Assembly (NCBI GenBank): GCA_947454705.1
Contig: CANGKZ010000032.1
Coordinates: forward strand, 1 to 57,765
From: Verrucomicrobiota bacterium
GTDB taxonomy: Bacteria; Verrucomicrobiota; Verrucomicrobiia; Limisphaerales; UBA9464
Direction: 5' to 3'
Length of the DNA: 57,765 nt
Below, one piece after another: positions 50,935 to 57,765 of this stretch (positions are counted from its first letter, which is position 1; every line of letters begins with the position of its first letter). The position numbers were made by a program, and so were the translations under genes. The notes beneath the pieces were generated by a model. That model searched no databases. It was not told the DNA's origin and saw nothing but the letters and a program-made list of their open reading frames with translations.

Positions 50935-52374
50935 ATGCAAATCCCCAAGATCGCCTCGTTCCGCACAGCGGAGACCCTGCGCGACCACGCGAGTTCCCTC
51001 GGACTTCGCCTGCCCTGCGACGCCACCTTGATCTCGGGAGCCGCATCGCCGCTGGGAAGTCCGGTGACGCTCGGTTCGCGCCGCATTGGGAATCGATTTG
51101 CGGTGTTGCCGATGGAGGGATGGGACGGCACCCCGGACGGACGGCCGACCGACCTGACCGTGCGACGTTGGAAGCGATTCGGCAGCGGTGGTGCCAAATT
51201 GATCTGGGGCGGCGAGGCCGCTGCGGTTCGGCACGACGGACGCGCCAACCCGAATCAACTGCTCCTCACCGAGGAAAATCTAGGGCCGATCGCTGCGATG
51301 CGCGAGGCGCTCGTGACATCCCATCGGGAGAGGTTCGGATCCGCAGACGACCTGTTCATCGGCCTTCAGCTCACCCACTCCGGACGCTTCAGCCGGCCCA
51401 ACGACTCCAAACGCGGCGAGCCCCGCGTCGCCTACCGGCATCCCCTGCTCGACGGCCGCTTTGCCGTCACCTCCGACGCGCAGGTGTTCACCGACGACGA
51501 GCTCGACCGCCTGGTCGAAGATTTCATTCTCGCGGCCGGACGCGCCGCACGCGCGGGGTTTGATTTCGTGGATCTGAAACACTGCCACGGCTACCTCGGG
51601 CACGAACTCCTCAGCGCCGTGCAGCGCCCCGGCCGATACGGGGGCAGTCTGGAAAATCGGACCCGCTTCCTGCGCTCCATCGTGGCGGGCATCCGCGCCA
51701 CCCAGCCCCAGCTCCAAATTGGAGTCCGCCTTAGCCTCTTCGATCAACTTCCCTTCCAACCCGGTCCCGATCGACGCGGCGTTCCGATGCCCTGGACCGG
51801 CGCCTATCCCTTTGGTTTTGGCACCGATCCCAGCGATCCCACCCGCATTGCCTGGGATGAACCCGTCGCCTTTCTTGAACTTCTGGAATCCCTCGGAATC
51901 CGCCTCGTCTGCCTCAGCTGCGGAAGTCCGTACTACAACCCCCACATCCAGCGCCCCGCGGCCACTCCGCCGAGCGACGGCTACCTCCCGCCGGAGGACC
52001 CGCTGGCCGGCGTGATCCGGCAAATGGAATCCGTCGCGCACGTGAAGGCGGCGTTCCCAAACCTCCTGCTCGTTGGAAGCGGCTACAGCTACCTTCAGGA
52101 CTGGCTGCCCCACGTCGGTCAAGCCCAGGTGGCCGCAGGCGGAGTCGATTTTATCGGGCTCGGACGCATGATCCTGAGCTACCCGGATCTCCCGGCCGAT
52201 GTCCTCGAAGGCCGCGCCGTCGAACGCCGGAAAATTTGTCGCACCTTCAGCGAATGCACCACCGGTCCGCGAAACGGCCTGGTCAGTGGATGCTTCCCGC
52301 TCGACGACTTCTACAAGGATCACCCCGCCGCCGCTGCGCTCAAGGCGCTGCGTCGCGATGCCGCGAGCCGCTGA
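50935..52374 (+). CDS. Old-yellow-enzyme family flavin oxidoreductase
   Basis: A 479-residue FMN-dependent NADH oxidoreductase of the old yellow enzyme/2,4-dienoyl-CoA reductase type. Typical blocks are [48 protein letters not shown] and the C-terminal [11 protein letters not shown]. The C-terminal cysteines (CRTFSEC, then SGC) are not arranged as the four-Cys cluster of the larger dienoyl-CoA reductases, so it may lack the Fe-S domain. The substrate is unknown. The last 55 bases overlap the end of a glycosyltransferase gene on the other strand. Confidence 0.85.
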   Translation: MQIPKIASFRTAETLRDHASSLGLRLPCDATLISGAASPLGSPVTLGSRRIGNRFAVLPMEGWDGTPDGRPTDLTVRRWKRFGSGGAKLIWGGEAAAVRHDGRANPNQLLLTEENLGPIAAMREALVTSHRERFGSADDLFIGLQLTHSGRFSRPNDSKRGEPRVAYRHPLLDGRFAVTSDAQVFTDDELDRLVEDFILAAGRAARAGFDFVDLKHCHGYLGHELLSAVQRPGRYGGSLENRTRFLRSIVAGIRATQPQLQIGVRLSLFDQLPFQPGPDRRGVPMPWTGAYPFGFGTDPSDPTRIAWDEPVAFLELLESLGIRLVCLSCGSPYYNPHIQRPAATPPSDGYLPPEDPLAGVIRQMESVAHVKAAFPNLLLVGSGYSYLQDWLPHVGQAQVAAGGVDFIGLGRMILSYPDLPADVLEGRAVERRKICRTFSECTTGPRNGLVSGCFPLDDFYKDHPAAAALKALRRDAASR

Positions 52375-53492
52375 TACCAATCCTGGTACTTCGCCCCCAC
52401 CACGGAGGCCGACCGATGGGCGACGCTGGCGCGAATCGCGGCCGGGGACTCAAAGGCCACGCCGCCCGACACGATGCGGCTCAACTGCTGCGCCAAGTCT
52501 GCGGAAGAATCAGGCTCGAACAACACTCCCGTGGCCCCGTCCCGGAGAATGTCGGGATTCCCCCCGCTGCGGCTCGCCAAGGCCGGCACACCCGACGCCA
52601 GGGCCTCGATCAAGGCCACCGAACAGGGCTCCTGGGTGGAGGGCAGTAGAAAGAGATCGGCAGCTGCGAGGGCCTCCATTGCATTCGAAGTCGCCCCCGG
52701 GAAGCGCACCCAGCGCTCCAATCGTCCCTGCGCGACGCGGGCGCGAAGCTCCGATTCAAACAATCGCGCATCCACATCCGGCGGCGTGGGGCCCCACACC
52801 TCGCATTCCACGCCATCGCGGACCGATTCCGGCAACCGTTCCAACGCGTCCAACAGCAGATCCCAACGCTTCCATCGCACCAGATTTCCGAGCCCGACGA
52901 CCCGAAGTTTCCGGCCCGCCCGGGGAGGACGCGCCGCGGGCAGTGCCGACTGGAACCAGCGATCCATGGCACATTCGGAAACGATCTCCACCCGCCCCGG
53001 AGTCTCCGCGATCCCGTAATGACGCGCCATGGAGGGCGTCAGCAGCACGGTCCGCATTCCCGGCCATTGGGCCACGCGACGGTACATGCCGGTCCGTCGC
53101 GCGTAGGCGTGCTGGGTGAACAAGACCGGGCGTTGGCGGGAAAGCCATGCGGCCAGCAGGAACGAACCCCGTGTATGCGCGTGCACCACCCAGGAGGGAT
53201 GCTCCACGAGCAAGCGCTTCAAACCGGGCCACGCGCGGAAGGCGCGAAACAAAAGGCGGGCATGCCCCGGGGATTCATCCAGCGCGAACCGGTCTTTCAG
53301 CAGGTCGAGCGCGGGGGTCCGGGTTTGTTGAAATCCCTCGTTCACCCACACCCGGTGGGAAACCCGATCCCGGGTCGCCTCCTGGACGGCCCGGAGGACG
53401 GAAAGGATTCCACCATCGTCCGCACGGGCCCCGGTGAGGTGCAGCACCGTCAGGCGATCCGACCCCGACGGCGGCTCATGCAGCGCGGTCAT
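52320..53492 (-). CDS. Family 4 glycosyltransferase
   Basis: A 390-residue GT-B enzyme. N-terminal [18 protein letters not shown] and [14 protein letters not shown] fit an acceptor-binding domain; the C-terminal half has [20 protein letters not shown] and [21 protein letters not shown], the GT4 signature with Glu for nucleotide-sugar binding. It probably adds a hexose to a lipid-linked polysaccharide. It begins 17 bases inside the Wzy-like gene. Its end overlaps the OYE gene tail-to-tail by 55 bases, and both reading frames look real. Confidence 0.88.
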   Translation of the reverse strand: MTALHEPPSGSDRLTVLHLTGARADDGGILSVLRAVQEATRDRVSHRVWVNEGFQQTRTPALDLLKDRFALDESPGHARLLFRAFRAWPGLKRLLVEHPSWVVHAHTRGSFLLAAWLSRQRPVLFTQHAYARRTGMYRRVAQWPGMRTVLLTPSMARHYGIAETPGRVEIVSECAMDRWFQSALPAARPPRAGRKLRVVGLGNLVRWKRWDLLLDALERLPESVRDGVECEVWGPTPPDVDARLFESELRARVAQGRLERWVRFPGATSNAMEALAAADLFLLPSTQEPCSVALIEALASGVPALASRSGGNPDILRDGATGVLFEPDSSADLAQQLSRIVSGGVAFESPAAIRASVAHRSASVVGAKYQDWYQRLAASRRSALSAAAAG

Positions 53493-54990
53493 CGGGAAGG
53501 GTCCCCTGTCCCGCCAGATGCCGGTAGCAGGCAATCAGGAGCCCGGTCTGCAAGGCGAACAGGAGCATTGCGAACTGACTGTCCCCGTGCAGGAAGATGA
53601 ACACGAACGTGTGGGTCAGGTAGAGGCCCGCCACCACGGAGCACAGCCGTCGGAAGGGGGTGTCGCAGCCAATTTCGCGAATCTTCTTCAGGATGCGGAA
53701 TGCAATCGCCGCTCCGCAGGCCACGAAGGCGAGCATCGACACACCGCCCGCCAGACCGGTGTTCACGAGCAACCCGACCGGGCCGTTGTAGAAGGTGCCG
53801 GATTCGATCTGCGCGTTGACGTTCGGATCATCGGTCATCCACTGGGCCTGGACGGTGTCGGTATGACCGAACCCGCGTCCCACCCACAGGAAGTGGGGAA
53901 TCAGCCGCATACCGGCGTTACGCATGAGCGAGCGTCCGTGCAGCGTTGCGGCCGCGTCCTGTTCCGCAAAGGCATCCAGCCGAATTCCCGGCAGCACCGT
54001 CAACGCGCGCTGGGCCGCCAGCGGAAGGCGGTCGCCCACCAGGTACGCGGTGGCCAGGCCCATGCCGATGATGAAGGAAAGAATGATGACCCGCGCCGGG
54101 GTGAACACCCGCTGGGCCCAGCCGACCCAGAGGAAGGTGACGCCGACCATCACCAGCAGCGCGCGATGGCCTCCGAGGAACCCGAGCACCAGGATGATCG
54201 CCACCGGGGGGAGCGTGAACCAGGCGCGGCGATTGATGAAATCCCGGATCGGCACCAGCACCAGGAGCAGCTGGAAAAAGGCGAGACTGACCGAGGCGAA
54301 CGACTGGAAGCGTCGAATACCCTGGGTCATGGACGCCACCTCGAAGCTCAGAGAGTCGTTCGACAACTCGAGGAAGTTCAACAGCCAGTACATCGAACTA
54401 CCGGCCGCGAGCGCGAGATCCGACACGATGAAGCTCAGGCTCAGCACGCACTGCCAGATGTACAGCTTCACCAGCTGACGCGGCGAAAACGCCACCATCA
54501 TGAACAGCAGCGGAAACACCGCGACCGAGATCTGCTGGAAATACACACGGCCGCCCATGCGGTCGCCGCCGAAGATGCGAAGACCCGTTCCGCGCATTTT
54601 CATGGTGAAGATCAGGGCCCCGACGTAGAGCGCACCCCAGAAGAACAAGGCGCGGTGTCGTCGGAAAACTGCCGGAAAATCGGGAGAATAACGGCGCAGG
54701 GCGAAGGTAATCACCGCGCCCGACCAGCCCAGAAACGAGGCAAACTCCCACACGAACGGTCGCCCAGGGAAGCCCGGCACCATGAAAGCCGAGGCAAAGG
54801 TGACCAGCGCCATGCCGCTCGCGAGACGCGCGTGATACGGGAGCAAGCCCAGCCAAAGCACCCCTCCGACCGCGAGAATGAGCAGGAACTCATTGCTCAC
54901 CATCAGCAGCGCAAACATGAACACCGCGACCATGGCGGCGCCGAACCAAAGAAGGCGTTCGAATTGCTGCTGGCGGATGATCTCGGTCAT
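53476..54990 (-). CDS. Wzy-like O-antigen ligase/polymerase family protein
   Basis: A 504-residue multi-span inner-membrane protein (about 10-12 helices). A large periplasmic loop between helices contains RLDAFAEQDAAATLHGRS and HFLWVGRGFGHTDTV, which is the pattern of O-antigen ligase/polymerase (WaaL/Wzy) proteins. It probably polymerises or ligates the repeating unit made by the neighbouring glycosyltransferase. I start it at the ATG giving MTEIIRQQQFERLL. Its stop is inside the GT gene. Confidence 0.8.
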   Translation of the reverse strand: MTEIIRQQQFERLLWFGAAMVAVFMFALLMVSNEFLLILAVGGVLWLGLLPYHARLASGMALVTFASAFMVPGFPGRPFVWEFASFLGWSGAVITFALRRYSPDFPAVFRRHRALFFWGALYVGALIFTMKMRGTGLRIFGGDRMGGRVYFQQISVAVFPLLFMMVAFSPRQLVKLYIWQCVLSLSFIVSDLALAAGSSMYWLLNFLELSNDSLSFEVASMTQGIRRFQSFASVSLAFFQLLLVLVPIRDFINRRAWFTLPPVAIILVLGFLGGHRALLVMVGVTFLWVGWAQRVFTPARVIILSFIIGMGLATAYLVGDRLPLAAQRALTVLPGIRLDAFAEQDAAATLHGRSLMRNAGMRLIPHFLWVGRGFGHTDTVQAQWMTDDPNVNAQIESGTFYNGPVGLLVNTGLAGGVSMLAFVACGAAIAFRILKKIREIGCDTPFRRLCSVVAGLYLTHTFVFIFLHGDSQFAMLLFALQTGLLIACYRHLAGQGTLPDDRAA

Positions 54991-55000
54991 GGACCGCCAT

Positions 55001-55029
55001 TCCCTAGCGGGGGGGGAGGCCGACGGCAA
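55001..55029 (-). promoter_or_regulatory. promoter of the Wzy-like/GT pair
   Basis: TTGCCG (55024-55029) and TAGGGA (55001-55006) on the minus strand, 17 bp apart. The predicted start lies about 5 bases before the ATG, so translation would be nearly leaderless. Confidence 0.45.
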
Positions 55030-55112
55030 TGTCGATCTTTCCGAAAAGCCCTTGTTCCCGGCCGGGACGTCGGCTTGCATTCGCCCGCAGTCCCACTGCG
55101 TCCCGTCCCGCG

Positions 55113-56558
55113 ATGCTTTTCAACAGCTGGTCCTTCGCCGTCTTCCTGCCGCTGGTGTTCCTGGTTCATTTCCTGGGACGCTCGACGGCTTGGCAGATTG
55201 GCGTGCTTACCGTGGCCAGCTTCGCCTTCTACGGCTGGACCGATCCCTCGCTCGTCCCGCTGCTGGTCGCCTCCACCTTCATCAACGGCCTCTGCGCCCA
55301 GCAGCTCCTCACCCCGGGCATGGCCCCGGAACGCCGTCGAACCGCCCTCCGACTCGGCCTCGGATTCAACCTCGGCGCCCTCGCCTTCTATAAATACGCC
55401 TCCCTCCTCGCCGGCCTCATCGTGTCCCGGGAATGGTCCACCGCCCTGCACGAGGAGATCCCGCTCCCCATCGGCATCTCGTTCTACACCTTCCAGGGAA
55501 TCAGCCTGATCCTCGAATCGTGGTGGTCCGGCGACCGCGGACTCGCGGGCCTCACCGCCCCCACCCCATCGACCCCGCTCGCCGGCCGCATCGGCTTCCA
55601 CGCCCGAATTTGGTTCTTCAAGGCCTTCTTCCCGCAGCTCGTCGCCGGCCCGATCGTCAAGGCCGGGGAATTCCTGCATCAAATTGGGTCCAAGACCCTG
55701 CGCGACATCGATTGGAACGACGCCATTCGGAAGCTCGTGCTCGGCTTCTTCCTGAAATGCGTGGTCGCCGACAACCTCAAGGACGAAACCGCCGCGCTTA
55801 ACATTGGCGAATTCACCAAGCTCCCCCGCGCCAATCTCATCGCCCTGCTCTACGGGTTTTCCTTCCAGATCTTTGCCGACTTCGCCGGCTACTCGCTCAT
55901 CGCCCAAGGACTCGCCCGCCTGTTCGGCTACCAGCTCCCGATCAACTTCAACATGCCGTACCTCAGCCGGAGCCTCACCGAGTTCTGGCGACGCTGGCAC
56001 ATCAGCCTGAGCAGCTGGCTCCGCCAATACCTCTACCTCCCGCTCGGCGGGAATCGGCGCGGGCCCTGGCGCACGCATTTCAACCTGTTCGTCGTGATGT
56101 TCCTCGGCGGTCTCTGGCACGGCGCCGCCTGGAGCTACGCCATCTGGGGTTCCGCGCACGGACTCCTCCTCGCCTTCGAACGCATGGGACGCGGCGAGGC
56201 CAAGATCCAGGCCGATCCCCCGTGGAACCCGCTCGGCGTGATCCGCGCCCTGCTGGTCTTCACCGCCGTGTCCGTGCTTTGGCTGCTCTTCAAACTGCCC
56301 GAGTTCTCCCACGTCATCGCCTTCGGCCGAAGCATCGTGCAGAACTCCGCCCCGGCGCAGACCCAGCCCATCTTCGTCATCACCCTGTTCTCCCTCCCGG
56401 TCGTCGCCTGGCATCTGTGGGCCGCGGTTCGTCCGTGGCGTGCGAAGCTGCCCTCCGCCTGGACCACCCCGGTCGAAACCGCGATCTACGCCACCGCCCT
56501 GCTGCTCGTCTGGATCAATTCTGGTTCAGCCGGTGACTTCATTTACTTCCAGTTCTAA
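55113..56558 (+). CDS. MBOAT-family O-acyltransferase (AlgI type)
   Basis: A 481-residue multi-span membrane protein that transfers acetyl groups to polysaccharide. AlgI-like features are SWSFAVFLPLVFLVHFLG, PIGISFYTFQGISLI, RRWHISLSSWLRQYLYLPLGG and FLGGLWHGAAWSYAIWG with the catalytic His. It takes acetyl units from the cytoplasm and passes them across the membrane. The SGNH-like protein downstream is the usual periplasmic partner (AlgJ/AlgX). I use the ATG giving MLFNSWSFAVFLP. Confidence 0.9.
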   Translation: MLFNSWSFAVFLPLVFLVHFLGRSTAWQIGVLTVASFAFYGWTDPSLVPLLVASTFINGLCAQQLLTPGMAPERRRTALRLGLGFNLGALAFYKYASLLAGLIVSREWSTALHEEIPLPIGISFYTFQGISLILESWWSGDRGLAGLTAPTPSTPLAGRIGFHARIWFFKAFFPQLVAGPIVKAGEFLHQIGSKTLRDIDWNDAIRKLVLGFFLKCVVADNLKDETAALNIGEFTKLPRANLIALLYGFSFQIFADFAGYSLIAQGLARLFGYQLPINFNMPYLSRSLTEFWRRWHISLSSWLRQYLYLPLGGNRRGPWRTHFNLFVVMFLGGLWHGAAWSYAIWGSAHGLLLAFERMGRGEAKIQADPPWNPLGVIRALLVFTAVSVLWLLFKLPEFSHVIAFGRSIVQNSAPAQTQPIFVITLFSLPVVAWHLWAAVRPWRAKLPSAWTTPVETAIYATALLLVWINSGSAGDFIYFQF

Positions 56559-56604
56559 ACCCGAATCCCAAGCCCTCTCCCGCGCCCGTTCAAATTCATC
56601 CCTC

Positions 56605-57486
56605 ATGGAACGCGCCCCCTCCAAACCACGTCAGGCCCTGTGGATCGTGCTGCTCGCGATCGCCGGGTTCATTGCGTGGACCCTGCTGAGCGCGCGGGTG
56701 GAACGACCCGAGGTGGCCGAGTCCAACTTCCAGGCCAATCTCATTCGGCTCGAACGCTGGAAGCTCGATCCCGCGCCGGCCGATGTGCTGGTGGGATCCT
56801 CCATCGGCGCACGCCTCCTGCCCCGCTACTTCCGCGGCACCGCGCTCGACGGCATGCACAATCTCAGCCTCGACGGCTCCGGCCCCTCGCTCGGACTCCG
56901 GCTCCTTTTGGAAGGCACGAATCAACCCCGGCGCGTGTTCATTGAAGTCCACCGTCTCGGCAAGCCCTGGCATCCGAACGACGACGCCGTCCTCGCCGCC
57001 GCCCACAGCCCGGGCATGCGCCTTGCCGGATGGCTCCGCGGAATCCGGGCCGAGGCGCGTCCGAGCACGCTGATGTTTGCCTGGATCAAATCCCACCAAC
57101 GCTCCCCCGGCGCACCCTACGTTCCCACGCCCACTGCGAGGACCAACTCTGGTTCAACCTCGAACCCTGGACCCGCCGCATCGCATCGCCCCTTCACACC
57201 CAAGTGGGAGTCGGATCTGGCGCGCGACGTGGCGGCGTTGAAGCAGCGGGGGATTCGGGCCGTGCTGATCCGGTTTCCGGTGGGACGCGAGAATCCGGTC
57301 GATGCCGAAGCGCGGAGCGGATCCGACGAACTCTCCGATCATCTGGGGATCCTGCTGGTGGATCTGCAGCGCGAAGCCGTTCGACGCGGCCTGGAAGTTC
57401 GCTACACCGACAACCTTCACCTGACCCCGCAATCTGCCGAAGCGGTGAGCCGAATCCTCGCCGACTGGGCGGCGAAGCATCCCTGA
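56605..57486 (+). CDS. SGNH-like protein, partner of the MBOAT acyltransferase
   Basis: A 293-residue protein with one N-terminal membrane helix (about 11-28) and a periplasmic domain. VLVGSSIGARLLP is the SGNH block I (Ser nucleophile) and YTDNLHLTPQSAE carries the Asp-x-x-His pair. AlgJ/AlgX-like proteins receive acetyl from the MBOAT partner and transfer it to the chain. A low-complexity Thr/Ser/Pro insertion (about 172-190) interrupts the middle. The start ATG at 56605 is 46 bases past the MBOAT stop; the two genes are one operon. Confidence 0.78.
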   Translation: MERAPSKPRQALWIVLLAIAGFIAWTLLSARVERPEVAESNFQANLIRLERWKLDPAPADVLVGSSIGARLLPRYFRGTALDGMHNLSLDGSGPSLGLRLLLEGTNQPRRVFIEVHRLGKPWHPNDDAVLAAAHSPGMRLAGWLRGIRAEARPSTLMFAWIKSHQRSPGAPYVPTPTARTNSGSTSNPGPAASHRPFTPKWESDLARDVAALKQRGIRAVLIRFPVGRENPVDAEARSGSDELSDHLGILLVDLQREAVRRGLEVRYTDNLHLTPQSAEAVSRILADWAAKHP

Positions 57487-57522
57487 CCTGTCCGATCCGA
57501 AATTCGCGAGACAGAAGCGGTC

Positions 57523-57599
57523 GACACAGATTTCACCGATTTTCACAGATTTGGGGAAACGGAGTTCAGCACTCCGTGAGAATCCGTGAAATCCGTGTC
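57523..57599. repeat. inverted CACAGATTT/ATCCGTG element
   Basis: GACACAGATTTCACCGATT (57523-57541) and its complement at 57581-57599 match at 17 of 19 positions. A second hairpin ACGGAGT (57559-57565)/ACTCCGT (57571-57577) lies inside. It fills the gap between the SGNH gene and the tRNA. Confidence 0.65.
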
Positions 57600-57621
57600 T
57601 CACTCTCACAGAGCTGGGAGT

Positions 57622-57697
<76 letters not shown>

Positions 57698-57765
57698 TGC
57701 CTTCTCTGAAAAATCACCGGATCGGCGGACGAGTAGCAACCAACCGCCAAAACCAGCGACCCCTA

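Overview
The window looks like chromosomal DNA of a GC-rich Verrucomicrobiota bacterium, most likely a Verrucomicrobiae lineage near Pedosphaera/Limisphaerales. Three things suggest this: dispersed ~10-bp-period inverted repeats of the CACAGAT/CGCAGAT type between genes, separate PurS and PurQ subunits, and many genes with little or no Shine-Dalgarno sequence. The phylum assignment is inference from these traits. I see no phage, plasmid, insertion-sequence transposase or CRISPR locus.

Layout. 0-6.5 kb: fabD, a secreted beta-propeller protein, a conserved 74-aa protein, pyrR-pyrB behind a two-hairpin leader, trxA with an Ala/Pro-rich membrane protein, a glycine-tailed RRM protein and a lone iscX. 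6.5-12.6 kb: a 2007-residue alpha-2-macroglobulin. 12.8-19.5 kb: UDP-HexNAc dehydrogenase and epimerase, pterin dehydratase, galactokinase, family-4 uracil-DNA glycosylase, lspA-miaA. 19.5-23.7 kb: a candidate small RNA, two coiled-coil membrane proteins and a large PA14-like secreted protein. 23.8-32.5 kb: clpX, clpP, PAP2 phosphatase, AlkD-like protein, CbpA-type DnaJ, purQ, purS, RluA-type synthase, PpiD/SurA-like foldase. 32.6-37.1 kb: a lipoprotein-like gene divergent from a cluster of EF-hand, ApbE-DUF2271 fusion, PepSY-type membrane protein, small Cys-containing membrane protein and LolA-like protein, which may be a flavin-dependent redox module. 37.2-44.6 kb: DadA-type oxidoreductase, secA, panB, L,D-transpeptidase, phage-holin-family-4 membrane protein. 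44.7-50.8 kb: two paralogous membrane TPR proteins and a NagK-MurQ fusion. 50.9-57.5 kb: old-yellow-enzyme relative and a divergent exopolysaccharide cluster (GT4, Wzy-like, MBOAT, SGNH-like). The window ends with tRNA-Ile2(CAU).

The metabolic themes are envelope and polysaccharide building (UDP-HexNAcA, GT4, Wzy, MBOAT, L,D-transpeptidase, MurQ recycling), nucleotide synthesis (pyrR-pyrB, purS-purQ) and protein quality control (ClpXP, DnaJ, PpiD, SecA). ATGA stop-start overlaps (pyrR/pyrB, epimerase/PCD, lspA/miaA, Cys-rich/LolA-like) suggest translational coupling.

The intergenic DNA is as distinctive as the genes. Several families of short-period or palindromic repeats sit at gene ends, and in galK they run into the reading frame. 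Several minus-strand genes share a promoter pattern of TTGNCN-like -35, 16-18 bp and TAGNNT-like -10. The same kind of promoter precedes the small-RNA candidate at about 19.46-19.53 kb.
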